A DNA stretch of 64,000 nucleotides from JAAYTD01 sp964472015 (GTDB taxonomy: Bacteria; Bacteroidota; Ignavibacteria; Kapaibacteriales; UBA2268): contig CAYYIP010000011.1 in NCBI GenBank assembly GCA_964472015.1, forward strand, positions 1 through 64,000, given 5' to 3'. The notes under the pieces are model-generated. The model worked only from the letters and a program-made list of their open reading frames with translations, ran no database searches and was not told the DNA's origin. Shown piece after piece: positions 9,446 through 18,395 of the stretch (position 1 is its first letter; each line of letters begins with the position of its first letter). The position numbers and the translations under genes are program-made.

Positions 9446-10561
9446 ATGAATATATATAGTTATAATGTAAACAACGAAAAAAAATATATAAAATTCTTTT
9501 TACTTATATTTTTATTACAATTTATTATAAGTTGTGATACTTGTGATTGTATTGATAATAATTCACATACTATATCTTATAATAATATATATTTAACAGC
9601 AAAAAGTCTTAATAATAATTCATGGTTTTGTTTATTATTTTCTGATGGTGAAATAACTAGGCTTGCTAATAATTCTCAATTATTTTCTACATTGTCAGAT
9701 AATGGAAAATTAGCTTTATTACTATATGAATATGATAAAAATACAAAAAAAATTATTTTAAGAGATTTAAATGGCGATACAAGTGGTATAGAAGTATGTA
9801 ATTCAAATATACTAGACTATCAATACCCTGTTTTATCAAATAATGGTGAACATATATTATATAATATAAATAATGAACTATATTTATGGAATTATAATAA
9901 TCAAAGTGGTAGTGCATACTTAGAATTATTAACATCTAATTTTTGTTTTAATAATACAATTCCATCTTTTTCATATAATGGTCAATATATTGCTTTTATA
10001 GAAAAATTAAATAGTAGTACAACATTAACTATAGTAAAAACAAAAGAACCTGAATATACTTTATTAAAAAAAGAAATTTATATCGAACAGAATAAATTTA
10101 CAGAAATAAAATGGATGCCTAATAAAAATGCATTTTATTTTATCTTAAATGATACAACAGCATATTATTATGATATTGAGAACGGTGAACAAATAATTAC
10201 TTTTGGAAATAAAACAAATTTAGGTGTTACTAATTTAGACATATCAGCTGATGGAAAATATATAGTTTTTTTAAACCTAAAAAATGAATTATGGTTAAAA
10301 AATACAACAACAAATGGTTTTTTTAAATTATTATCAAAAATAAATAATAATGATTTCAGTAATCCAAAATTTAATTATGATAATTCAAAACTAATGTTGT
10401 TTTGCCATACAAAATTAGTTAATAGTGATATAAAAAATAAAACTGGAGATTTATATCTTTTAGAGTTAAATTTTCAAAATAATATTCCAAAAGTAACAAA
10501 TAGTATATTATTATTTAATAATGTTAGCACTGCATACTGGGGGCGTTATACTACATTATGA
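9446..10561 (+). CDS. Lipoprotein with WD40-like/TolB-type beta-propeller
   Basis: The 371-residue protein begins with a basic stretch, a hydrophobic segment (about 17-29) and a lipobox ending at Cys30 (FIISC), so it should be lipid-anchored in the envelope. The body is a series of PD40-like blades recognisable by repeated cores such as LSDNGKLALLLYEYD, LSNNGEHILYN, FSYNGQYIAFIE and ISADGKYIVFL. It is the first gene of an operon: its stop overlaps the start of the ECF sigma gene by four bases (ATGA). That tight coupling suggests it takes part in the same signalling pathway, perhaps as the periplasmic ligand- or protein-binding part. That role is inference. No catalytic residues are apparent. 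Confidence 0.75.
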   Translation: MNIYSYNVNNEKKYIKFFLLIFLLQFIISCDTCDCIDNNSHTISYNNIYLTAKSLNNNSWFCLLFSDGEITRLANNSQLFSTLSDNGKLALLLYEYDKNTKKIILRDLNGDTSGIEVCNSNILDYQYPVLSNNGEHILYNINNELYLWNYNNQSGSAYLELLTSNFCFNNTIPSFSYNGQYIAFIEKLNSSTTLTIVKTKEPEYTLLKKEIYIEQNKFTEIKWMPNKNAFYFILNDTTAYYYDIENGEQIITFGNKTNLGVTNLDISADGKYIVFLNLKNELWLKNTTTNGFFKLLSKINNNDFSNPKFNYDNSKLMLFCHTKLVNSDIKNKTGDLYLLELNFQNNIPKVTNSILLFNNVSTAYWGRYTTL

Positions 10562-11133
10562 AAATAAATTACGGAACATTAAGTGATACTGAACTTTTAG
10601 ATATTATGAAAAAAAAAGATAAGAGTTCTGAAAAAGCTTTTGCGGAAATATATACTCGTTACTCGCAAAGGGTGTATGCTTATTGTTTAAGAATAGGAAC
10701 GGACACAGATGCAGCAAAAGACTTATTTCAAGAAACTTTTATAAAATTTTATGAAAATATAGAAAAAATAACAATAAATAATATAGATAAATTAATTATA
10801 TATATAATTACAATTGCAAGGAATCTTAAACTAAACGAAATACGTAAGAAAAAAAACGTTATTCCAATGTATGATGATTACATTGAAACCGTTTCTGATG
10901 AAATAAATCCAATAGAAAAAAATTTACATCAAAAAGAATTAGAAAAAATTATACCTATTGCTTTAATGAAATTAGATTATGCATCAAGAGAAGTTCTTGT
11001 TTTAAGATTATATGAAGGTCTAAAATATGACGAAATAGAAAAAATAACAGGGATATCTAATAATTTACTAAGAAATAGATTTAGCCGCGCAAAAGAAAAA
11101 TTTCGTTTAATATTACAAAATTTCTTAGACTAA
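10558..11133 (+). CDS. ECF-family RNA polymerase sigma factor
   Basis: The 191-residue protein has sigma region 2 (about 25-95, with FAEIYTRYSQRVYAYCLR and DLFQETFIKFYENI) and region 4 (about 130-188, with ASREVLVLRLYEGLKYDEIEK and a helix-turn-helix). There is no region 3, as in group IV (ECF) sigma factors. It should direct RNA polymerase to stress or envelope promoters when released from an anti-sigma factor. It overlaps the upstream lipoprotein gene by four bases and is followed after 85 bases by a gene whose N-terminus looks like an anti-sigma domain. The three probably form one regulatory operon. Confidence 0.93.
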   Translation: MKINYGTLSDTELLDIMKKKDKSSEKAFAEIYTRYSQRVYAYCLRIGTDTDAAKDLFQETFIKFYENIEKITINNIDKLIIYIITIARNLKLNEIRKKKNVIPMYDDYIETVSDEINPIEKNLHQKELEKIIPIALMKLDYASREVLVLRLYEGLKYDEIEKITGISNNLLRNRFSRAKEKFRLILQNFLD

Positions 11134-11218
11134 AATTTATATGAACAATAATTGTAAATACTTATAAAATAATAAATTTTTCTTTTTTAATACGAAATAA
11201 ATTAAAATATATAAATAT

Positions 11219-12544
11219 ATGCAAGATATAATAGATATTATTAACAGATACTTTGATGAAGGATTACCTCAAAATGAGGAGGAGATTTTATTTAAAGAAC
11301 TGTCTGATTCTCAGGAAGTACGTAATATATTCAATCAACATTTAAAATTGAATATTACAACTTTTCGTGATATATCAAACATAACTCCACCAATAGAAAC
11401 AACAGAAGAAATTTTTAAAACACTTGGTTTTTCAATACCAAATAATGTGTATACACATAGTAAAATAAAATCAGGTGCTATAAAGATAGGTGTTTCTTTG
11501 TTGATATTATTCTTTGCAAGTCTATTAAGTGTAACAACAATAGGAATATCAGAATTAATTGTAGGGAACAAAATTACAGCAGAAAAAATGTTAAAAAATA
11601 TTTCTAAAAAAACTAATAATTCTATGAAATATTTATTTAACTATTCGAATAATATAAAAAATAACGATGATATCAAAATTAATGATAATAATGAAAATGA
11701 TTTAGTAGGTTTAACATATAAACAAAAAGCACAAAATTTATTGAAAAATATTTATGGAAAAAATATAGATAATTTAAATATGAAAAAATCAGAATTTAAT
11801 GATTTTAATAACGTAAATTCTGAATATGACAATTTAAATAATAATTTTTCTGATAATAATATTAATAATATTAACAATAATAGCAATAATACTTTATTTG
11901 AATTAGATAATATGCTATCAGCATCATTAAAAAATGATTATGATATTTTAAAAAATAATTATAATAATCTTAACAATAGTAGTCTGAATAGTTCTTTATT
12001 AACACCAAACGAAAATTCTAATAATAAAATAAATTTAAATAATATATATATAAAACAAAAACCAACTTATATATTTTTATTAAATAAAGCAATTACTCAA
12101 AATAGCACTTTAAAAAATATCGAAGCTAATAATGCGTTTTGGAATAACTTAGATTTTAATTTATTATATAATATAAATAATTATCACTCTGTAGGTATTA
12201 TTATAGGTTGGAAAGATTTTGCACAAACATTTAATAGAACAATTGGAAATCATAAATTTAAACAACAACAAATTCCTATGCTTTTTTATGGATCTTTATT
12301 ATATTCTTATGATTTTTCTAACATATTGTCATTAAATAACTTTACTCCTTACTTACAAGCCTCATTAGGAGGTACTTCTATTGGTCCTATTTTAGGTATT
12401 AATTTAGGTACCAATGTAGATATATACAGAAATTTTGGTCTTTCTTTAACAGGTGAATATAATATATTATTCTATAATGTAGAAAATACTATTTATAATT
12501 CTGATAAATTAGGACTAAAATTTGGTATATTCTATGGTTTTTAA
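11219..12544 (+). CDS. Anti-sigma-like membrane protein fused to an outer-membrane beta-barrel
   Basis: The 441-residue protein combines parts from different compartments. Residues 1-80 are acidic and helical (IINRYFDEGLPQNEEEILF) and resemble short cytoplasmic anti-sigma domains without zinc ligands. Residues about 86-115 are a single long hydrophobic helix. Residues 116-280 are a low-complexity linker very rich in Asn and Asp. Residues about 282-441 alternate hydrophobic and polar residues and end in F, with strands such as GVGIIIG-, GSLLYSYDF- and LGLKFGIFYGF-like stretches, as in small porin-like barrels. I infer a one-chain connection from cytoplasm to outer membrane that senses barrel assembly or surface state and controls the adjacent sigma factor. 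Related anti-sigma/TM/barrel layouts occur in Bacteroidota. The function is not established. A terminator follows directly. Confidence 0.65.
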   Translation: MQDIIDIINRYFDEGLPQNEEEILFKELSDSQEVRNIFNQHLKLNITTFRDISNITPPIETTEEIFKTLGFSIPNNVYTHSKIKSGAIKIGVSLLILFFASLLSVTTIGISELIVGNKITAEKMLKNISKKTNNSMKYLFNYSNNIKNNDDIKINDNNENDLVGLTYKQKAQNLLKNIYGKNIDNLNMKKSEFNDFNNVNSEYDNLNNNFSDNNINNINNNSNNTLFELDNMLSASLKNDYDILKNNYNNLNNSSLNSSLLTPNENSNNKINLNNIYIKQKPTYIFLLNKAITQNSTLKNIEANNAFWNNLDFNLLYNINNYHSVGIIIGWKDFAQTFNRTIGNHKFKQQQIPMLFYGSLLYSYDFSNILSLNNFTPYLQASLGGTSIGPILGINLGTNVDIYRNFGLSLTGEYNILFYNVENTIYNSDKLGLKFGIFYGF

Positions 12545-12582
12545 CAACAATTAAATAATTATTTATTTTATAAAAATAAAAC

Positions 12583-12613
12583 GAAAAAGGGAGTTAATAA
12601 CTCCCTTTTTTTA
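12583..12613. terminator. Bidirectional terminator after the sigma-factor operon
   Basis: Arms aaaaagggagtt (12584-12595) and aactccctttttt (12599 onward) form a strong hairpin with a 3-base loop and a T run. It can also serve the minus-strand genes ending at 12645. Confidence 0.85.
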
Positions 12614-12644
12614 TAAATAAATTTAATACAAATATATTTTTTAT

Positions 12645-12824
12645 TTATTTTCTTTTTTTTGTATCATCTAAAATTGTATTTATAAGCATAGAACCAACTT
12701 TACGTTGCATACCTTGACGTGTTAAAGGAATACCCGTTTTTCTTGATATTTTTTGTTTAACCTTAGTTATCCCAATTGCACGCTTCCATGAAAATGATAA
12801 TCCCGGAATACCTAAAAAACCCAT
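12645..12824 (-). CDS. Small basic protein of unknown function (59 aa)
   Basis: An ATG at 12824-12822 follows a good Shine-Dalgarno sequence (AAAGGAGT, about five bases upstream) and opens a 59-codon frame ending at 12645. The product starts MGFLGIPGLSFSWKRAIG and continues with KISRKTGIPLTRQGMQRK. It is rich in Lys and Arg and has no signal or membrane segment. The start lies 18 bases after the stop of the TerB-like gene, so the two are likely co-transcribed. The non-random composition, the ribosome binding site and the operon position support a real gene. I have the impression of similar short proteins in other bacteria, but cannot name a family. Confidence 0.7.
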   Translation of the reverse strand: MGFLGIPGLSFSWKRAIGITKVKQKISRKTGIPLTRQGMQRKVGSMLINTILDDTKKRK

Positions 12825-12842
12825 TTTTACTCCTTTTTTTAT

Positions 12843-13259
12843 TTAATAATCTATTTTTAATTCTTTACATTCTTTTACAATATCTAAAAGTAAAAGAACT
12901 GCATATTCAGGTTCTACTGAAAGTATCTCTGAAAATGCTAATATTTCTGAAACTTCTGCCTTAGAAATAACGCCATCGGTCATCATTATTATAGCACAAG
13001 CTTCTAAAACATTTAAAACGTCTGCATCTGGAATCCTTGATGAAGCTGATAAAAGAATTTCAACTTTTTTCTTTTCATTTACTGATTTTAAAGTTTCTAA
13101 CTTATCTTTTACATTATCAAGTAATTCCACGTCATTAAATTCATAATTTTTAGCAAGTTCTTTTATTAAAAAAAGCTCAACATCCCTAATTTCGCCATCA
13201 CATAAAATTGATGCTGCTAAAAATGTAGAAAAATCATTAATGTTTGTATTGAATTTCAT
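12843..13259 (-). CDS. TerB-like (tellurite-resistance B fold) protein
   Basis: The 138-residue all-helical cytoplasmic protein shows the repeated TerB pattern: 'AASILCDGEIRDVE' near 13-27 and 'CAIIMMTDGVISKAE' near 87-101, each an acidic D-G-x-I-x-x-x-E loop that in TerB proteins binds metal. The name refers to the fold. A role in tellurite resistance is not implied. It lies between the CPBP protease gene (38 bases upstream) and the small basic protein gene (18 bases downstream) on the same strand, suggesting a three-gene operon. The function is unknown. Confidence 0.7.
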   Translation of the reverse strand: MKFNTNINDFSTFLAASILCDGEIRDVELFLIKELAKNYEFNDVELLDNVKDKLETLKSVNEKKKVEILLSASSRIPDADVLNVLEACAIIMMTDGVISKAEVSEILAFSEILSVEPEYAVLLLLDIVKECKELKIDY

Positions 13260-13297
13260 AATTAAATTAAATTAAATTAAATAATTTTAATAAAAAA

Positions 13298-14140
13298 TTA
13301 AAGTTGCTTTATATTATTATTAAGTCTTAAAGAACTAATTCTTAAAGATTTTTTATAAGAAATAACCATAATAATTATTCCAATAACACATAATAAAATA
13401 CCAATAAATATATTATCTGTTAAATATAAATTTTCATTTACAGAAGCCCCCGGTTTTATAGCCTCCATTACTACAGCTGTCATATTATTAAAAAAATGAA
13501 ATATTATAGCTGGTACTAGACTATTAACTGCAATAGTTATATATCCTAAAAAACATCCCATAACAAAAAGATTTACAAAAGCAATTAAATTCAAATGAAT
13601 TGCAGAAAATATAATAGATGATATTAACACGATAAAAAGATTAGAATAATTTTTTATTTTTAAGTTTTGTAAAAAATATCCTCTAAATAACACTTCTTCA
13701 CATATAGCCGGTATTATAGCAACAAAAATTAAAACATAAAAAAAAGAAAGAGTATTATCAATACTAATTAACTCTATTTGCTGAGCAACTTGCTTATTTA
13801 ACAAATCTTCATAAAAACTTGAAAAAGACTCTGGAATTAATGCACCTTGTATTATTTGCCAACCGGGATTAAATAAAGATACCCCAACATATCCCCAGAG
13901 TAAAAAAACTATTATCTTAGGTGAAAAATTAAAATTTATTTTTAATACATCTGATGGATTTCCGCCTGCCTCTTTTATTAAATAAAATACAGGAATTAAA
14001 AATATTAAAATTTCAAAAATTGTAAAAAAGTATAGTGGAACTTGTAAATTAATAAGTACAAAAATTATTGCAATAATAGAAGGAATTATCATATAAGCAA
14101 TAATCATTAAAATAAATTTACGAACAAAAAATTTATCCAT
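13298..14140 (-). CDS. CPBP-family intramembrane metalloprotease
   Basis: The 280-residue polytopic membrane protein carries the three motifs of the CPBP (CAAX protease/bacteriocin-processing, 'Abi') family: EEVLFR at 148-153, FSAIH at 178-182 and HFFNN at 215-219. These supply the glutamates and histidines expected to hold the catalytic metal in the membrane. About eight hydrophobic segments are visible. Substrates cannot be predicted; members process prenylated proteins or peptides, or protect against bacteriocins. It is the first gene of a putative operon with the TerB-like and small basic proteins. Confidence 0.88.
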   Translation of the reverse strand: MDKFFVRKFILMIIAYMIIPSIIAIIFVLINLQVPLYFFTIFEILIFLIPVFYLIKEAGGNPSDVLKINFNFSPKIIVFLLWGYVGVSLFNPGWQIIQGALIPESFSSFYEDLLNKQVAQQIELISIDNTLSFFYVLIFVAIIPAICEEVLFRGYFLQNLKIKNYSNLFIVLISSIIFSAIHLNLIAFVNLFVMGCFLGYITIAVNSLVPAIIFHFFNNMTAVVMEAIKPGASVNENLYLTDNIFIGILLCVIGIIIMVISYKKSLRISSLRLNNNIKQL

Positions 14141-14246
14141 ATTATAAATAAGTTTTCAATAATTAAAACATTTAAAATTAAAATATTTAAAATATTAAAT
14201 TTTAATACTATACTACTATATTATACTATAATAAAAAACATAAAAT

Positions 14247-15692
14247 TTATTTTGCTAAAACAACAAATTGTGTTCTGCGATTTTTAGATCTCCCTTCTTC
14301 GGTATCATTAGATGTAATAGGTCGACTATATCCAAATCCAACAAATCTTAATCTATTTTCATCAATATTACCTTTTTTTATAATTTCATCATAAACTGCC
14401 TTTGCTCTCTGTTCTGAAAGTACTTGATTATATTCTATAGTACCTTGCGAATCAGTATGTCCTTGTATTTCAAGTTTCAATTTTGGTCTACTCAACATTG
14501 CATCAACAATTTCATCTATAATATAATAAGATTCTGGTTTAATTTCATATTTATCATAATCAAAAAGAATTGGTCTTACAAATTCATCGCCAACATCTGC
14601 CCATAGATCTGAAGTATCATATTCTCCTTCTGCTACCAATGTTTTATCTTTATTCGGTAATGTTAAGTCAGCAAAAATTCTATGATATCCCCAGTATTTA
14701 GGTGGTTTATAAGTAAATAAATAATAATAACGTAAACTTAAATATATATCACGAAAAACCTTAATCATATCTTCTTTTGTGTATACATTATAATATTTAC
14801 CACCGGTATATTTTGTAATTTCTTTTAATCCTTCATCTTTTGGATACCCAAAAGCAACAGAAAATATATTTATATTCTCTCGTTTTGCTTTTTGTATAAT
14901 TTCACCTGTTTTTACCTTAGAATAATTATCATCCCCATCAGAAAAAATAACTAATATACGTGGTTCTTGGGCAGGTGCTCCCTCAAACATTTTAATAGAA
15001 TTATATAAAGCATCATACAAACCTGAAAATACACCTTTCCCTTGCAATCTATTATTTCTATATAACCTTAGTATATCTTCTTTATCTCTCATAAGTGGAA
15101 CTTTTACATCAAGTTTTTTATTAAAAGTAGCCAGTGCTAGATTATCATAAGGAAACTTCATATCAACAAATATTTCAGTACCTTCAAATATTGCCCCCAT
15201 AACAGGTTCCATAGATCCACTATAATCAACCGTTAAAGCAATATAAAAAGGAATAGAATCTCCTGCACCAAATTCACGTACCGTAAATTCAGGAATTTTT
15301 TCTTCCCTTATATTATAATGCTTACCTAATTGTTCTTTTAAACCAGTAAAATACTCTATATTAACATCCTTTTTATATGGCGATGCCATATTTGTAATAA
15401 AATTACCACTTGAATCATAGACTCTTGCATAAAAAGTTAACTGTTCAGGATATTTATCTATATTTATACGAAAAATATCAAAAAGAAATTTGTTAGGATC
15501 GGCTTTATCAATAGGTAAAGTCCCTTGAATATAAATAGGTTTGGGAGTATTTGTATCAACACCCATTATTTCATCTTGTAACTCTTGCTGTTCCTTCATA
15601 AATTCAAAATCACGTTTCCTTGGCGTAGATTTACAAGAAGTTATTATAATACAAATAATTATTAAGGTAATTAAAAATAATCTATGTTTCAT
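14247..15692 (-). CDS. Lipoprotein with von Willebrand A domain and OmpA-like C-terminus
   Basis: The 481-residue protein has a signal peptide and lipobox ending at Cys20 (IIITSC). An N-terminal beta-rich region is followed by a VWA domain (about 148-330) whose metal-ion-dependent adhesion site DYSGS lies at 156-160. The C-terminus (about 370-480) is an OmpA/MotB peptidoglycan-binding domain containing QGHTDSQG and LSEQRAKAVYDEI. It should sit in the outer or inner leaflet facing the periplasm, bind peptidoglycan with one end and a protein partner with the other. The next gene upstream also encodes an OmpA-domain protein, so both may help to build the cell envelope. No enzyme activity is suggested. 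Confidence 0.85.
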   Translation of the reverse strand: MKHRLFLITLIIICIIITSCKSTPRKRDFEFMKEQQELQDEIMGVDTNTPKPIYIQGTLPIDKADPNKFLFDIFRINIDKYPEQLTFYARVYDSSGNFITNMASPYKKDVNIEYFTGLKEQLGKHYNIREEKIPEFTVREFGAGDSIPFYIALTVDYSGSMEPVMGAIFEGTEIFVDMKFPYDNLALATFNKKLDVKVPLMRDKEDILRLYRNNRLQGKGVFSGLYDALYNSIKMFEGAPAQEPRILVIFSDGDDNYSKVKTGEIIQKAKRENINIFSVAFGYPKDEGLKEITKYTGGKYYNVYTKEDMIKVFRDIYLSLRYYYLFTYKPPKYWGYHRIFADLTLPNKDKTLVAEGEYDTSDLWADVGDEFVRPILFDYDKYEIKPESYYIIDEIVDAMLSRPKLKLEIQGHTDSQGTIEYNQVLSEQRAKAVYDEIIKKGNIDENRLRFVGFGYSRPITSNDTEEGRSKNRRTQFVVLAK

Positions 15693-15796
15693 AATTATAT
15701 TATTTTTCTTATTATATTCTTCTTTTTATATTTGATATAATTTTAATATTGTTTTATATAATTTTATTAAATTTAATATATTAAAATACTTATAAA

Positions 15797-17959
15797 TTAT
15801 TTTATAGGTGTTCTTATTTCTATTCTAACAGTACGTGATAAAGCTCTTCCTTCAGGTAAATTATTATCAAATAATAACTCATCATTTCCAATAGGATTAA
15901 TTATTGCATTTTTAACATCTAAAATTTTACATACTTCATCACATCTACGTTTTGCTAAATTTTTATTATATTCTTTTTCACCTGTTCTATCAGCGTAACC
16001 GGAAACTGAAATTAAAACTTTAGAATTTTTACTTATATTACTTTTTATTTCGTTTAAAATTTGTGTATCGAGATAAGAAATATTTGCATCATCAAAATCA
16101 AAAAGTATAAGTGAATATTTTTCAATAAGCCAATCACCTTCTATTCTTTCTTTTTTCTTCTGAATTGTAACTTGCTCTATATCTAATGAATGTTGTACAT
16201 TCTTTTCTTGTCCTATTTTATCTTTTACATTCAAAGTAATATTTAACGGTGTATTAGAATTAGGTACACTTTCGTCTTCTATTTTCCACTTATGATTAAA
16301 ATTATCTGCTCGTAAATTCACTTCATATAAAGTTTTATTATCTTGTTCTGCTTTAAGTTTATAAAAATCAACACCTGCTTCTGATTTTATATTTGTTTTA
16401 AATCCAATACAAGGCGGATTAGTTTTTCTCTCGATATGAGATAAAACAACAGGTTTATATAATAAAAACGTAGAATTACTAAATTCTTCCAAAGGAATTA
16501 ATTCAACTCTTGATTTTTCTTCAACTGCATCTTTAATAGAACTTGGATTTATATTCCTAATTGAATGTTTTCGTTCTTCAACTATTAACCTCGAATCAGG
16601 AATATCCCAAACATTAGTCAAATAATCTTTTACTACATTAGCACGTTCTAATGATATTTTAGAATTTTCAGCATCCTTACCTTCTTCACTAGAATACCCT
16701 GCAATAATAATCTTTGTAGATCTATTTTCTTTTAGTCTTTTACCTAATATATTTAATAAGTCATAATATACATCTAAAGCATCAAATGAATTTATATTTT
16801 TTTCGTCAAAACTATTTGCTTCTTCTTTAGTAATTAAATGTAATCTTGTTTTATTTAAGTCTGTACTACCATCTTTAAAATATATATTTGGTAAAATAGG
16901 AAAACTTTCCGTTGTATAAAATTCTTCTACAACTACTTTTGGTTTACTAATTGTAATATTATTTTTTTCATCAATGCCATATACTTCAAAATCTATTTCT
17001 AATTCAGCATCTGTTTTCTTATAGTATTTATATGTTTCATATACAATATTATCCTTTTCGACAGTTTCAGTAAGGGCTATATAATCTCCTTTTATATCAA
17101 AACGTTTTTCAATAATAGTATCACGCATATAAATTAATTCTTTTTTAACCGGTTCATCTTTTCTATAAATAGGAAATTTAATATCAGCGCCTATTTTTAA
17201 GTTATTTGCTTTCCAATCAACTGCTGCTATATCAGTTAATCCTATATTACAACTAATTCTAGGAACTATATAAGCATCTTTTCCAATAGGAAGTTCATAT
17301 CCTATTCCTAACGCAATTCCAAATTGAAATTTATTGATATCTGGTATATCTGTTTCATCATATTTATTTCTAATTTTAGAACCATTTATAAAAACTAAAT
17401 TATCAGGTTTAGAAAGTTCTTCATATTGAGAAAAAGAATTTTTAATCAAAAATCCAAAATTTAATCCTAATATCCCTTTAAAATGATTAAAGAATTTATA
17501 TGAAACATAAGGATGAAAATTAATCATCCCTAATTTAGTATCTATATGATGTATAGCTTCTGCTTGATCAATTAGCTTCGTCTCAAAAGGTTCTTCTGTA
17601 TCTCTTACTTCTACATTTCCTATTATTTCTACTTCTGCATAATTAGCACTAATATCTGTATATCCAAGTTTTGTTCCAACAGTAAACCCATTAATTAAAT
17701 TATTAAGAGGTTTTTCAAACAATAATCCTAATGCAAATCCATTACCTGTTGCAATTTTATATTTAGGACAACATGAAAAATAATCAAGAGACAGACTTTG
17801 AAAATTAGCATTATGTATGTTATAATTATAATCAACATACCCCCCAATAAAAAATAAAGGAAGTTTCGGCTCTGCTGCTGGAATATCATTTTGATTATTT
17901 TGTGAATAACATATAGATATAGAGAAAATTAAGATAAATAAATAAATATATTTTTTCAT
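15797..17959 (-). CDS. Outer-membrane OmpA-family protein with two C-terminal OmpA-like domains
   Basis: The 720-residue protein starts with a signal peptide (ends near Ser19). Residues about 25-260 look like a beta-barrel (GGYVDYNYNI, FALGLLF, FGIALGIGYELPIG). A middle beta-rich part follows, then two OmpA-like domains. The first, near residues 350-490, is degenerate (IIIAGYSSEEGKDAENS, ISLERANVVKDYL). The second, near 620-720, is closer to consensus (SVSGYADRTGEKEYNKNLAKRR and, at the end, SRTVRIEI). It probably spans the outer membrane and holds peptidoglycan. It lies 104 bases upstream of the VWA/OmpA lipoprotein gene on the same strand. Confidence 0.82.
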   Translation of the reverse strand: MKKYIYLFILIFSISICYSQNNQNDIPAAEPKLPLFFIGGYVDYNYNIHNANFQSLSLDYFSCCPKYKIATGNGFALGLLFEKPLNNLINGFTVGTKLGYTDISANYAEVEIIGNVEVRDTEEPFETKLIDQAEAIHHIDTKLGMINFHPYVSYKFFNHFKGILGLNFGFLIKNSFSQYEELSKPDNLVFINGSKIRNKYDETDIPDINKFQFGIALGIGYELPIGKDAYIVPRISCNIGLTDIAAVDWKANNLKIGADIKFPIYRKDEPVKKELIYMRDTIIEKRFDIKGDYIALTETVEKDNIVYETYKYYKKTDAELEIDFEVYGIDEKNNITISKPKVVVEEFYTTESFPILPNIYFKDGSTDLNKTRLHLITKEEANSFDEKNINSFDALDVYYDLLNILGKRLKENRSTKIIIAGYSSEEGKDAENSKISLERANVVKDYLTNVWDIPDSRLIVEERKHSIRNINPSSIKDAVEEKSRVELIPLEEFSNSTFLLYKPVVLSHIERKTNPPCIGFKTNIKSEAGVDFYKLKAEQDNKTLYEVNLRADNFNHKWKIEDESVPNSNTPLNITLNVKDKIGQEKNVQHSLDIEQVTIQKKKERIEGDWLIEKYSLILFDFDDANISYLDTQILNEIKSNISKNSKVLISVSGYADRTGEKEYNKNLAKRRCDEVCKILDVKNAIINPIGNDELLFDNNLPEGRALSRTVRIEIRTPIK

Positions 17960-18395
17960 AGTTTTGCCAATTTTAGAATTATTGAAAATACTAAACTATT
18001 TTTAATAAAATTTTAATTTTAAATATTTAATTAAAATAAAAAATTAAAAATATCTATCATTATAATATCGCAATATAACAATATTTTTTTAACTTTTAAT
18101 AAAATATAAAAACATAAAAGTTAAAATTAAAAACTTTTAATATGAATATAAAAATACAAGACTAAATATATACGTTTATTTTATAAAATATTATAATAAA
18201 AAATTATAATATTTTATTTATAAGTAAATAATTTATATTAATATAATTATAAATTAGTATTTATTTGGTTATTACAAAATTAAATATTAAATTTGAATAT
18301 TATTTTTATTTAAATATAAAAATAATAAAAAGATTAAAAGAAATTTATATCAAAAAATTATTATTAATTTATCTTTAGAATTAAAGGTTTTTTTT
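17960..18395. other. Divergent AT-rich spacer upstream of serC
   Basis: There is no coding sequence. The plus-strand serC promoter (18264-18301) lies here. The rest is A/T with many short palindromes that I cannot interpret. Confidence 0.5.
18264..18301 (+). promoter_or_regulatory. Bacteroidota-type promoter of serC
   Basis: TTTG at 18264-18267 and TAAATTTG at 18288-18295 are separated by exactly 20 bases. This matches the Bacteroidota primary-sigma consensus (-33 TTTG, -7 TAnnTTTG). The predicted start near 18301 leaves a 95-base leader before serC. Confidence 0.65.

Noticed and set aside
13261..13290. attaa-type tandem repeats between the CPBP and TerB-like genes, and similar A/T microsatellites elsewhere
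   Set aside because: Short A/T repeats are everywhere in these spacers. No link to a gene effect is visible.
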